Source: Harmonia axyridis (lineage: Eukaryota; Arthropoda; Insecta; Coleoptera; Coccinellidae). Taken from it: a DNA stretch of 64,000 nucleotides. The position numbers and the translations under genes were made by a program. Below are positions 35,741 to 46,879 of this stretch, one piece after another (positions within the stretch are counted from its first letter, which is position 1; each line of letters opens with the position of its first letter). Where the stretch lies: assembly GCF_914767665.1 (NCBI RefSeq), contig NC_059505.1:28455506-28519505 (forward strand). Direction: 5' to 3'. The notes below the pieces were generated by a model. The model was given only the letters and a program-made list of their open reading frames with translations. It was not told the origin of the DNA and made no database searches.

Positions 35741-36566
35741 TGGATCGAGGCAATCATCGCGATGAAAGTTTTATGAAACCCATCTATCAATTAATTCCAA
35801 CCACAAATTCCTTCATCAACTTAATCGTTCAAAATAATTTTTACGATGAAAGAAGAAAATTATAGAAATTTTCACCAAATTACAGAAGCAATGCAACGAG
35901 CGATCAAGAATGGTTTGTATAATAAGCGTTCTTTCTAGATAATAACCTTGTACAAAGAAAAGGTTAATTTGAAATGTGATGGCGTTTTGATTGACGCCCA
36001 CTATACCAAAGGAAAATACAATGAAAATCAACTGATGTAAAAAGTAACTCTATTTCCGACAACACCTTAATTTAACTGGGGCATCGATTTGAACGTCAGT
36101 TCGTTGAACTTAACCCACTTATAAATATCTAAAATAGAAGAGGACAATTTACGACTAATTTGTTCAGGAATAGGCACTCCGAGTGAAAATATCACTCATT
36201 TGAAGAAAGATATGATGGAAAATTTGAAAAAAGTTCAGCCAAAACAATTTCAGACTCTCACAAATACCGTACTGTCTAGATTCAAGTTGCTCAGTCACTT
36301 GAGTATTGAATGTTAAGATAAGATTTTCAAAATTAGGTTTCTCACCTGCTTCCTTATCGAAAAATTATATCGACAGCTTTATGGATTTTTTTGAGAACCA
36401 GTTCTTTTTCTCATCCCTCAATTCCCAACCCAAATCATAGTTGGTGCTATTTTTGATTTAACATAATTCAAATTTATAATCGCCATTGCAATCAATATAC
36501 TTCGGTCTAGACGATACCAATTTGAGTAGCCGAAACTGTAGGAGGAAGTAAAATCAAAACAATGTC
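35741..36566. other. No gene seen
   Basis: AT-rich, with no recognisable coding similarity on either strand. Confidence 0.35.
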
Positions 36567-36665
36567 ACTGTATCTAAAAATCATTCTTCTTCTTCAACCA
36601 CAACAGTGGTTACTATGGGTCCGCTCGAGCATGTACCCAGATTTAATGTTTACTCTGTATAACTT
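36567..36665 (-). repeat. RTE-like 3' tail
   Basis: On the minus strand CAGAGTAAACATTAAATCTG and GGGTACATGCTCGAGCGGAC lead to GTTGAAGAAGAAGAATG, the same order as at 14238-14328. Confidence 0.55.
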
Positions 36666-36921
36666 GCATATATAATAATTTTACAGCGTCTCACAACATC
36701 CACATCGCCTTACAATATCCAACTTCCATTCTTTTTCTATCCAGACGTTTTCAGGGTAGATTTCTTACACTCATGAACTTCTTGATGTATTATATCAAAT
36801 CCCAGGCTGACCAAGCAGCATCTGATTTAAAACATCAACATGACTTTTGAAATTTCTGTCTTTTACAATTGTCAAGAGACAAGAGGTAGTAATCACAGAA
36901 ATATATCTCGAGTAAGATTTA

Positions 36922-37412
36922 AAGATTCTTCTTCTTCAGCCTGTGTCCATCCATTGTCGGATATAGGCCTCTTCCAGGTTTTTCCATGCCACACGATCTG
37001 TTGCCAATCTCATCCACTGTCCTCCCGCTACTGTTCTGACGTCATCGATCCATCTCTTTTTAGGTCGGCCCACACTTCTTGTTGTCCCTCTTGGTCTCCA
37101 TAGTATCACCCTCTGAGTCCATCTGTCCGGCTCCTGTCTCGCCACATGGCCGATCCATTGCCATTTTAGGCTTGCTACTCTTTTAATAACATCTGTTACC
37201 TTGGTTCTATCACGTATCTGGCTATTTCGAATTCTATCCCTCAAGGTAACTCCCAACATTATTCTCTCCATAGCTCTTTGTGCAACTCTCAGTTGTTCTG
37301 CTGCTTTTTGTGTTATTGACATGGTTTCCAAGCCATATTTAAAGATTAAAGAGTTAAATAAGGAGGTTCCATTCCACTGCGACCTTATGGTCTATTGTGC
37401 CCCTCATTAGAG
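36922..37412 (-). pseudogene. RTE-like retrotransposon, pol C-terminus
   Basis: The minus strand reads FNSLIFKYGLETMSI, LRVAQRAMERIMLGVTLRDR, VIKRVASLKWQWIGHVARQE, SVGRPKKRWIDDV and AWKNLEEAYIRQWMDTG. This is the characteristic end of RTE-like reverse transcriptases. The TGA stop is part of the terminal (AGA)n tract (36924-36936), so the ORF ends in the 3' simple-repeat tail. The element is 5'-truncated. The best open stretch is 131 codons. Confidence 0.88.
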
Positions 37413-37479
37413 CTTATCTTCCATAACATGATCTGCAGCTTACGTTTCAGTTGCAGAGTTCTAATGAACTCCAGTATCT

Positions 37480-38480
37480 GGGATGGCTTCAAGGAGGCTA
37501 ATTCCTCACCTCTATAAGTTTTTGTCCAGAGCAGATTTTGCGTTGGCTAGTGATGGCGAGGCATTCCGGTACCAGATAATTTGAGTTTCTTCCTCCTCCC
37601 CACAGAATCTGCACTCATCATTTTCTGTTAGACCCATTTTCATGAGGTGTTTTCTAAGGCGACAATGCTTTGTGAGAAAACCAGTGAGGAGATTTAGTAT
37701 TCTTGCTAAGCTCCAGATACTTCTTGGACCTATCAGTGACAAAATTTCGAAGAACCACTTTGGAATGATCCAAACCAGGAAGATTCCGCCAGAGTGATTA
37801 CCTCGGTTAGTTCCTTCTCCTGAAACTCTTCCTCGTAGGTACATTTGCCTATACCACAGAAAGGTACTGGATCGATGAAAGGAGATTGTGCTCCTTTTCT
37901 GGCAAGTGTGTTGGTCTCTTCATTCCCTCTAATTCTCTAGTGGCTGGGAACCCAGACTAAAATAGTATATTGTGCAACAAGTGGGGAAAGTCTAACTTTT
38001 CTCGCGAGTGTGGAAGTTTGTGGCACAAGCCTGAAAGGCGAGTGCCGCAAACACACGAGCAAGAAAAGGACTTTCTCCACATGTTGCACACTATACTTTT
38101 CCTACAACTGCACAAATTTCAATAATTCAAGTAATGGACTTGATTCAAATCCAAATGGCCTTCGTTGACAGTATGTGCTAATTGATTGCGTTTCCATAGA
38201 AACGACTCAAAAGCTCAATTTCATTGATCTACCAAGCGAGGTGTGGGCAAAGTGCCGTGAGAAATAATATTTCCCATAGTATGAGCAATACATAGTTTTG
38301 AAATTGAGTAAGCTATGAAGAATACGCAACTTTTCATAGCAGTTGTAGGAAAAGACCTTATTATTCTTGCCTATTTCATTGAGTTTTCTTCGGCACTCCA
38401 ATACCATTTTAGAATCGATGATATGTGAGCTCAGTGCTTTGATTGCAGCCTGACCATCAGAATGTATATCGAATAGATTG
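37480..38480 (-). pseudogene. R1/Jockey-type element, RNase H and C-terminal region
   Basis: On the minus strand, from right to left, come GQAAIKALSSHIIDSKMVLE (RNase H), CRRKLNEIGKNNKV, an interruption at 38343-37962, VWVPSH-like residues, and KGAQSPFIDPVPF-like pieces. LLTGFLTKHCRLRKHLMKMG and CRFCGEEEETQ then form the zinc-binding C-terminus at about 37700-37590. Several frames are used, so it is dead. Confidence 0.8.
37962..38343. mobile_element. Palindromic insertion inside the R1-like fragment
   Basis: The insertion splits the RNase H reading between NNKV and VWVPSH. It contains a stem in which GTGCAACAAGTGGGGAAAGT (37974) pairs with ACTTTCTCCACATGTTGCAC (38070-38089) around a CGCGAGTGTGG/CCGCAAACACACG block. 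CTTTTCCTACAACTGC near 38097 is mirrored by GCAGTTGTAGGAAAAG at 38337. It resembles the AAGTGTGGAAAGT-type modules in UGT intron 1. Confidence 0.65.
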
Positions 38481-38895
38481 ATTGCCTATCCAAGATAGCC
38501 GAGTATAAAACGAGTATTTCGTCATTCGATTCTTTCGACAGGTTGAATAATAGAATAGATACATCTGTAGCAGGAGAGTTCCGAGTACCAACATACAATA
38601 ATAAAATATAACCATGAAATCTGTGCGAACCTGCTATATTCTCGCACGATTTTGTTCTAAAGGATGTGGCAGAATGAACGGATGAGCCGCAGAATTAGAG
38701 AAAAATAGATAGATTTGAAATGTGCAACAGCTCGGGATCGAAAAGCTAGTAGTTAATCTAACTGGATGGGAACAATTCATTTTAAACCGAAAATTCTTTG
38801 ATTTTTCAACACCGATCCGAGAAAAGAATGACTCATACCTTGAGTTGTCGTCTTGAGGTCCGACATTGCTTTTATCAAAATTATTCGATTAGGAG

Positions 38896-39363
38896 GGATT
38901 ACGACCACGTGTTTTTCGCGTATCAGTCAAACTTCGGTTACCATTCATTTCTCCTCTGGCGCTCCTGCGATGACCAAACTTTGTACGGTGTACGGAGTTT
39001 TACATTCACTTCATCTTCTTTCTTTTTTCGAAGCAAATAAGTAGAGGGCAGCACTGTACGATGACTTTCATGAAATTATGGGTTTACATCTTTTGTAATG
39101 ATTTTTGGTGAGTCTTTTTCTAAGAATATTTTAAAAATATATCAGTGCTTCGTACAAAGTACATATCATCGATTTTTTTGGGAAAAACGAAAAGTTAACA
39201 AAAACATTTTTTTCCATTCTCAAATTAAAAATATTCACTTTCTTCCATGTAAATTATCCTCTAAGGAAATTATGTGAAAACCCCATGAAAATCAGTGATT
39301 TGTAAGAAGAAATATCTCTAATTACGTTTTGAACTGAGCAACCACCTGGTGGTATTCCCTCTC
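38896..39363 (+). repeat. Dispersed repeat, ~470 bp
   Basis: From GACCACGTGTTTTTCGCGTA through CTGGCGCTCCTGCGATGAC, ATTCACTTCATCTTCTTTCT and AAGCAAATAAGTAGAGGGCA to AATCAGTGATTTGTAAGAAG and ACCACCTGGTGG, this matches the inverse of 57838-58678. No protein is encoded. Confidence 0.75.
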
Positions 39364-39374
39364 AAGACCGACTT

Positions 39375-40030
39375 CACTATAATTCGATTCCAAGAACTGA
39401 TATAAACGATTGAAGCTGTTGAACGAGTTATTCTGAATGCATTACAGTACATTTCAGACTTGCACTTTTTCAGTTTTCATTTATTCATTTTTCAGTTTTT
39501 CATTTACGATGTTATCCGAGGAAGTCCAAGCATATTTTGTGAAATATTCAAAATGAAAATTCAAAATTACCCAGAGTTAGGAATTCCTATGTAATAGACA
39601 ATACTTTATGGTGAATTCTTTTACGTCACGGTACATTATGAGAAAAATAAAACGCCTCTGTCCTCTAGAGAATCAATAAAACCCATTAAATTTACTTCCG
39701 ATGAAAAATCCACGGTAACGGAAGTTATTTATAGGAAGTTTTATTGACTTTTAATTGAATTTCACATAAATAGGTCGGGAGACATTTTCAACTTCGAATA
39801 AAAAGATGTGAAGACAATTTTTGAGCCCAATCTTATCATTATGTCAAAGAGCCTCAATTTGTTCTTGGAAAACTTTAGGAATTAAATTATTTCAATATAC
39901 CTACCATTTAGTCGCTAAATTGAATTTTCCATTCAAGTGCATTAAAAGCCTATTTATCTATTGTGTCGGACGAACTGAATGAATCACAAGCAAAAGCAAT
40001 TGCTTGTCCGCCAATTCTGATGTTCTAATA
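39375..40030. other. No gene seen
   Basis: Ordinary AT-rich sequence up to the target site of the hAT element. Confidence 0.35.
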
Positions 40031-40344
40031 GACTTGATCAGTGACGGCTCGTGCCCTCGAGATGTGGGTCGGCCAAACACACAAACACACGTTTTTACGC
40101 AGTTGTCAGATGAATGAAGAAAGTTTTTTAAAAAAGAAGTTTTCAAGAGAATAAAGAAGTGTGTGATATCAAAGACGTTATTGTATTAAAGACTATTTTG
40201 TGTTCAAAAATAATTTTTCCTCCAAATCTGTATAAGATTCAGTGCAACTTAAGATCTGGTAACTCTTCGCATTTCGGTGCGTTTTAACATGTTGTCTTTT
40301 CTGCAATGTTTGTGTTATATTTGTATGTTGTTTGTTTTATAGAA

Positions 40345-40410
40345 GTCCTGAAGAAGATCCTCACCAAGGATCGAAACGTCGACTGATGAAATAAAGAAGA
40401 TAGTAACAAT
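40345..40410 (+). other. Hammerhead-ribozyme-like signature, 3' part of a retroelement
   Basis: CTGAAGA, a GATCCT/AGGATC stem with a short loop, then GAAAC and GTC, followed by GACTGATGAAATAAAG. The order (CTGANGA, stem, GAAAC) resembles a minimal hammerhead core as found near the ends of Penelope-like elements. The fourth core base is A instead of T, and stems I and III are not evident, so activity is not implied. Confidence 0.35.
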
Positions 40411-40468
40411 TGAAGTTTTTCCAACACCACTTAAACCATTGTTTATTAATTACTTTAGGAAATTATCA

Positions 40469-40476
<8 letters not shown>

Positions 40477-40520
<44 letters not shown>
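40477..40520. repeat. AT dinucleotide microsatellite
   Basis: About 22 uninterrupted TA units precede a T-rich run. Confidence 0.95.
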
Positions 40521-40528
<8 letters not shown>

Positions 40529-40993
40529 TTCCTTCACACTTTCGTGGTTATATAGGATCAACCGGGTGGGAGCACCAAGGTAAAATCCTGTCGTCAACTT
40601 CAATAGGAGTTAAGCACCATAAAAATATAAGCACTATAAAAATGTAGTTCTCAAATCAATGAAAACTGAAATAAAATGAAACTCTTGAAAAAACAGAAAT
40701 AATAAAATATTCAATTATCAACATAAAATATATATTTGAATAAACATAGAGAAAACCTCTCACGAAAACATATAAATAAATGTATAAAATATAAAAAAAT
40801 CTTATAAAGACCACAAAAAATATTGTGGAAATGACAGCATGTATGTCGAAAATGTATGAGCTTGCGTAACCTTTATTCATTTTTATAGATCAAATCAATT
40901 CGACGATCTTTCTTTGTCGCAAAGTTTCCCAAATGTTTCCTCTGGCTAGTTCTTTAACTAAACCTCTTTCTATTGATATCAGTGCCAGGTTAT

Positions 40994-41240
40994 TTAAACG
41001 GTCTTGAGCATCATGTTCCTACTGAAAGATTTTATTCTTTCTACTGACGCGGATGTTGGTGGCAGGGACAAAATCATACAAAATAACTTATATAATTCAG
41101 GAACATCGGAAACAATACTATTTGAGAAAATGAATTCCGTAATACCATTCAGCATATTTGAATTGCCGAAGATAGCATTGTCCCAGTACATGATCAGAAA
41201 ATCAATACCTAACTACTATCGAACGGCATAAATAAGTTTT
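40994..41240 (-). pseudogene. hAT transposase C-terminal fragment
   Basis: The minus strand reads MYWDNAIFGNSNML and SDVPELYKLFCMILSLPPTS-ASVERIKSFSRNMM. This is the ELYKL...LPxTSASVER...RIK..SRN dimerisation motif, with the FSALK residues between SVER and RIK deleted. The frame is interrupted shortly upstream. Confidence 0.82.
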
Positions 41241-42339
41241 TTTCTGATTAAGACGTTATATTCCATAATCAACCATTCATTTGAATATATTAATTATATT
41301 TTCATGATCTGAAAATCAATAGCTACTATCGAACGGCATAAATAAGTTCTTTTCTGATTAAGACATAATGTCTCATAATTAACCATTCATTTAATTATCA
41401 AATATTTGAAATAAACTGTGAAAAGTTGCTGCTTGACGCTCTGCAATAGGATAACCGGCCAGCCGACCCTGTGTATTGGGAAGCGACCTAACATCGAGTT
41501 GTTGTGCCGTTCTACTGAGTGGACGTATTCTGGGCGTATGTCGTAGTATCTTTTCCTTTACGTAGCGCTCTCGGTAGCGCTGGTTCCGCCATCGGCTCTT
41601 GGCCGACCTAACGTGATGAGATGCTTTCAGTGACATTCCAGGAGTTGCAATTGTATAATTGTAACATTTGTGTTACATTTCAGACCTAATGTTACGGTGT
41701 TACGTACAATTCTGGAATAACTTGTTTGGGGTGATGTTACGAAAAGTAACCATTTACGATTGTGGTTTGTTACAATTTATGAAAGGGAATAACAACGCTG
41801 GATGCTTTGGAAATCGAATATTAGGTGGGTCCGAAAGAAAATATTGGCCGGTATAAGTTATATTTTCCTGTTCTGAGTGGAAATATTCATTACCGAGGGA
41901 ATTTGGATATCGAAATCGATAACTCCGATTGAGTTTGAATGAATTGAATATCTAGAACTATTTTCTATTTCCCGATAATTTTTGGGTCGGCCCGGCCGAC
42001 CCTGCCGACCCTGACGAGCCGTCACTGGACTTGATGAAGTGATCTCCAAGTGATGAGAGATCTAAGGTGTTATTTCTTTATCGTTGTTATTTCTTCTATA
42101 TTATGCTCCAATTTTCTTTTATTCTGACGACTGGTTATTCCATATACACATGCTCTATTTCAACCTAATAGCATTTTCAATCACGAAAATATTCCATATT
42201 TCTTTTTCAATAATACTCCTGATTTTTCTAAGATTCTGCATTCATTATTTCAGTGATATGAATCCTGCCACTAGATATTGAAAAAAAATTATATTGATAA
42301 TTATAAATTTTTTCTTATCGAGATAATAATGTAAAATTT

Positions 42340-44230
42340 GCAGTGTTTTTCAATCATTCGAGATATTTAAAAAAAAAAAATGAAAAGCAATGGTGTGGAA
42401 TTTGCAGTATATTAATTAATGATTTTAGATATTCTACCAGTAAAGAATAAACCATAGTGTAAAATTTGCAGTATTTTACGAGGAAAGGATAAACCGTAGT
42501 GTAAAATTCGACATATTCTAACAGGAAGGAACAAACCATATTGTAAATTTGCAGTGTTTTAATTAATGTTTTGAGATATTCTACGAGGAAATACTGAACC
42601 ATATTTTAAAATTTGCAGTTTTCTTGAATGATTTCAGACATTCTACAAAGAAAGAAAAAACCATAGTGTAAAATTTGAGATATTCTACCAGAAAAGAACA
42701 AACCATAGTGTTAATGTGCAGTGTTTTGATTAATGATTTGAGATATTCTACCAGGAAAGTACAAACTATAATGTACAATTTGCAGTGTTTAAGTTATTGC
42801 TTTGAGATATTTAACGAAGAAAGAATGGGCCAAAGTGTAAAATTTGCAGTGTTTTCTTGAATGATTTGAGATATGTTACAAGAAAAAATAGATCATAGTG
42901 TAAAATTTGTAGTATGTTCATTAATGTGAATATTTACCAGGAAAGAATAAACCATAGTGTAAAATTTGCACTGCTTTTTTAGATGATTCAAGATATTCTA
43001 CGAGAATAGAATAAACCTTAGTGTAAATTTGCATTGTTTTTTTAAGAATTGAGATATCTCAAATCTACGAGGAAAAAATAAACACTAGTGAAAAATTTGC
43101 AGTATTTTTTTCAATTATCTGAGTTATTATACGAGGAAATAATAAACCATAGTATAAAATTTGCACGCCTTTTTCAAATTATTTAAGATATTCTACGAGA
43201 AAAGAATAAACCATAGTGTAAATTTGCAGTGTTTTTTATGATTGAGATATGTCAAATATACGGAGAAAGAATAGTTAATAGAGCAAAATTTGCTGTATTT
43301 TTTTTTCAATTTTTTGAGTTATTTTAGGAGGAAAATATAAACCATAATGTAAAATTTGCACAGCTTTTTTGAATGATTTGAGATATTCTACGAGAAAAAT
43401 GAACCATAGTGTAAGTGCTTGAAGTAAAGGATAAACCATAGTGTAAAATTTGCTTTGCTTCTTCAAATGATTTGAGATATTCAACGAGAAAGAAAAAAAT
43501 CATAGTGTGAGTGCTTGAAGTATTTTTTTAATGATCTGAGATAATCTACGACGAAAGGATAAACCATAGTGTAAAATTTGCTTTGCTTCTTCAAATGATT
43601 TGAGATATTCTCCGAGAAAAAAATAAATCATAGTGTGAGTGTTTAAGTGTTTTTTTCAATGATCTGAAATATTCTACACGAAAGAATAAACCATAGTGTG
43701 AAATTTGCAGTATTTTTTGAAATTATTGGTAATTCTACGAGAAAAGAATAAACCATAGTGAAATTGCTCGAAATATTATTTTTATGATCTGATATATTCT
43801 ACGACGAAAAAATAAACCATAGTGTAAAATTTGCACTGATTTTTCAAATGATTTGAGAAATTCTACGACGAAGGAATAAATCATAATGTGAATGTTTTAT
43901 ATGCTATTTTTAACGACCTGAGATATGCTACGATCAAAAAATAAACTATAGTGTTAAAATGTGCAGTATTTTATTTAATTATTTGAGTTATTCTTCGAGA
44001 ACAGAATAAATCATAGTGTAAGAGCTTGAACAATTTTTTAATGATCTGAGATTATATTCTACGACGAAAGAATAAACCATAGTGTAAAATTTGCACTGTT
44101 TTTTCAAATGATTTGAGATATTCTACGATAAAAGAATAAACTATAATGTGAGGGATTTAAGTGTTATTTTAATGATCTGAAATATCCTACAACGAAAGAA
44201 TAAACCATAGTGTAGCACTGTTTTTCAATC
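42340..44230 (+). repeat. Satellite array, ~62 bp monomer, ~30 copies
   Basis: The monomer is roughly GAGATATTCTACGAGGAAAG, AATAAACCATAGTGTAAAAT, TTGCAGTGTTTTTTCAATGA, repeated head to tail with substitutions and small gaps. I count about 31 CATAGTGT-like anchors between 42450 and 44215. From about 43400 two monomer types alternate: one with TGTAAAATTTGC...TTCAAATGATTTGAG, the other with TGTGAGTGCTTGAAG...AATGATCTGAG. No open reading frame is conserved across units. Confidence 0.93.
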
Positions 44231-44264
44231 ACAGCAAGTTTCCCTCGCCCTCTTTCAAATAGAG

Positions 44265-44690
44265 CAGCATCCCCACTCGACATTATCTCATTCCGTTGTT
44301 TATCCCGGAACGTTATCGAAGTTAATTCGATCGCCGCCTCCTGCGTCTACACCGCCACCGACAACAAATTATCGCGCGATGAACGATCTAATCAAGCGCG
44401 ATCGAGGCGAAACGAGACCGTCAGTCGGAATCGAGCAAACGACGACAAGTCGATGACACGTCCCCATGCCGACGGGGACAGGGAAAAAAAGGGAAATCGA
44501 AGTCTGCCGCTCTATTTGCACGGGGTGGGGAAGGGTGGAGAACGAGTTCGGACCGGGGGCGGCGGATCCGCTAGAATTGCTCCCCACAAAAGGGCGCGGA
44601 ATATCTGGCGGACAGGCTGAGGGAGAAGTGGTGTCGTCACTTCGGGACGTATCCGATGCTTTTCAAGGCGTCGTAATAGCGAGTGAACAA
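44265..44690. other. GC-rich island beside the satellite
   Basis: This block is clearly richer in G+C and CpG than anything around it, with strings such as CGATCGCCGCCTCCTGCGTC and GGGGGCGGCGGATCCGC. Open frames of 72-75 codons exist on both strands but have no recognised domain. It could be the promoter/5' UTR of a gene outside the recognisable set, or DNA captured from elsewhere. Confidence 0.5.
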
Positions 44691-44855
44691 TGACAGGCCA
44701 ATGGACTAGTTTTCATTTTTTTGTTAAGGATTAATTCTACAAATTTAAGTAAAATGAAACAAAAATGTGGAAGAATCATTGAAATATCTCTAGAAATGAG
44801 AAAGTTATGGGACTTTGAAGTTGCGCTTGGAAGAATAATTTCATAGTACGTGTAA

Positions 44856-45410
44856 GTGGCGTGACGTCACACACTAGACGACTGGTATTCGCAGAGTGCT
44901 TACGAATTCATTGCCGTTCGTGTCGTGTTTTGTTCGATGGCTGAAATAACTTACTATATACATACATATAAATTACTTTTTTCTCTCTTTACTTTTTACT
45001 CCTCACATAAATATGTTTTGTCATTGATAGACTTCAACAACCAGTACTCAACTACAAACTGTTTATGAAACGTTTTTTTAAATGAATCATCGTTATAAGT
45101 TGAACCATGATGAAGCAAACTCAAAAGTAGATGCTTACTTGAAAAGTTTAACTCCTTTTATTTCAGCACTGACATAAGATGGATTTGAAGAAAAAAACTC
45201 CATCACTGCGAATATATCTATTTTAGGCAAATTGTCACTTTGTCCTTTCACGAAGCCTTCTTCCATTATAGTGATATAAAAACAAAACTCGAGTCAAAAC
45301 ACTGTATACAACTACAAACGGCGCGAGAGCCTTGGCGCGGCTAAGTATTTGAACGTAATTTATGATGTAGCAATCACAGGAAAGTGGCGTGACGTCACAG
45401 ACGAGTCGGA
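44856..45410 (-). mobile_element. Probable element bounded by GTGGCGTGACGTCACA copies
   Basis: AAGTGGCGTGACGTCACA occurs at 44863 and again at 45382. Between them the minus strand opens at 45267 with MEEGFVKGQSDNLPKIDIFA, AVMEFFSSNPSYVSAEIKGV and KLF, then a GTAAGC donor at about 45141. This resembles the first exon of multi-copy SWIM/YqaJ-type proteins that I recall from insect genomes. The rest of that protein is not present. Confidence 0.4.
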
Positions 45411-45489
45411 GACCAAAGACGTTCCGCGCTAAAGTACGTAAATTTAAATAATCTATTTCTCAGTCATTTATTGATGGATTTTCAAAATT

Positions 45490-45677
45490 TTTTCACTGCG
45501 TGCGCCGTCTTCAGTGCTCATTTCACCAGGTTTAAACTTAGCACACCAATCAATGATGGTTGATTTTTCTGGTACAGACCCCGAAAACTCTTCATAAAGC
45601 CAAGATTTTGCTTCAACTGTATTTATCCCCTTCAAAAAGCACTATTTTATGAGCACACGAAATTCTTTCTTTTCCAT
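45490..45677 (-). pseudogene. Mariner-like transposase N-terminal fragment
   Basis: The minus strand reads MEKKEFRVLIKYCFLKGINT, VEAKSWLYEEFSGSVPEKST and IIDWCAKFKPGEMSTEDGAR. This is the first helix-turn-helix of mariner transposases, in one frame and then cut off. Confidence 0.8.
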
Positions 45678-45901
45678 CTTTTTGCAAATAACAAAAATAG
45701 CTACACTCACAACGCAATATCTCACAAACTAATGGTCGGACTGCTGTCAAATTTTGACACGTATCGTTTGAAGGTTGGTACTAACTGAAAATCATATGGA
45801 TTTAACACTAGCATCGCCATTTGTGCATCAGATCGGCGACTTTTCAATTGGCCTAATAATAAAAAAAAAGCTCTAACGGATAACGAACATAGACGAATTA
45901 C

Positions 45902-46870
45902 ATAGACGTACAACTTTGCTTCCGCCGTTTTTTATTGTAAAAAACTGGTTATACATTTATGATTCCAAGTATCATCCATCGCTGGCCACTACTTTCTCCC
46001 ATCTTTTGGACAGCGTACGAATCTCGCGTTGAAAAAACTGGTCATATTTTGAAGCGATACATTTTTTAACTTCTTCATAAGACCGGAAGTGCTGGTCAGC
46101 TAGGTCGTGTACCATTGATCGAAACCAGTGATAGTTCGAAGGAACAACGTCTGGAGAATACGGCGGGTGTGGTAGGACTTCCCTTTTCAAAGATTCCAAG
46201 TATGTCTTGACCACTTTCGCAACATGGGGTCGACGTCGAGCATTGTCATACTGTAAAATCACTTTATCGCATGTCTCTCGTTGTATTGCGGCCGTTTGTC
46301 TTTCAATGCTTGGCTCAAACACATTAATTTCGTTCGATAACGATCGCTTGTAAATGTTTCAGTCGGTTTTAACAACTCATAATACACTACGTCAAGCTGG
46401 TCCCCCCAAATACTGAGCATGGCCTTGAAACCCTTGAAACCGTGAATATTCGGTTTGGCCGTCGACGTAGAAGCATAGAATCATGGGATATTCCCATGAT
46501 TTTCTGCACTTGGGATTATCGTTAGGAACCCATTTTTAGTCTCCAGTCACAATGCGATGCAGAAATCGCTTCCGTCTTAAGCAGCTGTTCACAAACAAAC
46601 AAATGCCGTTCAACATCTCTCAGCTTCAACTCGTACGGCACCCAATTTCCTTGTTTCTGAATCATTTCCATGACTTTCAGGCGTTTTGAAATGGTTTGTT
46701 GCGTCACTCCCAATGACCTACCATAGGTATTTGAGAGCATTCGATGAGCCTCAACGGCAATTTTCTTCATATTAAAGCAGAAAATTAAAACCTTCCGCAA
46801 ATGACGAGAATTCGGCTCGTAAGCTGACATGTTTAATCGAGAATAACTTTATGATGCAACAAATCGACTA
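45902..46870 (-). mobile_element. Mariner (mellifera-type), copy 3, decayed
   Basis: The 3' inverted repeat is at 45908-45932, GTACAACTTTGCTTCCGCCG. The transposase starts at 46830 (MSAYEPNSRHLRKVLIFCFN). It lacks the segment between SNTYG and SLGVTQQ, and continues with MIQKQGNWVPYELK. The catalytic domain follows in broken frames, ending with HVAKVVKTYLESLKREVLPH, SPDVVPSNYHWF and WEKVVASDG. The third catalytic Asp is Asn (PSNYH). The 5' inverted repeat is missing. Confidence 0.9.
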
Positions 46871-46879
46871 ATATGTTTA

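Larger units (their letters stand above)
40039..42027. mobile_element. hAT element, 1989 bp, with 8 bp target-site duplication
   Basis: The ends are CAGTGACGGCTCGT and the exact complement ACGAGCCGTCACTG, with subterminal GGTCGGCC copies. GACTTGAT occurs immediately outside both ends (40031-40038 and 42028-42035), the 8 bp duplication expected of hAT. Inside are a decayed transposase end on the minus strand (40994-41240), an AT microsatellite, a retroelement-like segment with a hammerhead-like signature, and a tandem duplication of about 110 bp (41195-41290 and 41305-41395, ACTATCGAACGGCATAAATA). Confidence 0.92.

Noticed and set aside
36840..37410. Plus-strand frames of 87 and 69 codons
   Set aside because: Antisense to the RTE-like pol fragment, whose minus-strand protein is clearly recognisable.
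42340..44230. CRISPR array
   Set aside because: The whole ~62 bp unit repeats with no unique spacers. This is a eukaryotic satellite.
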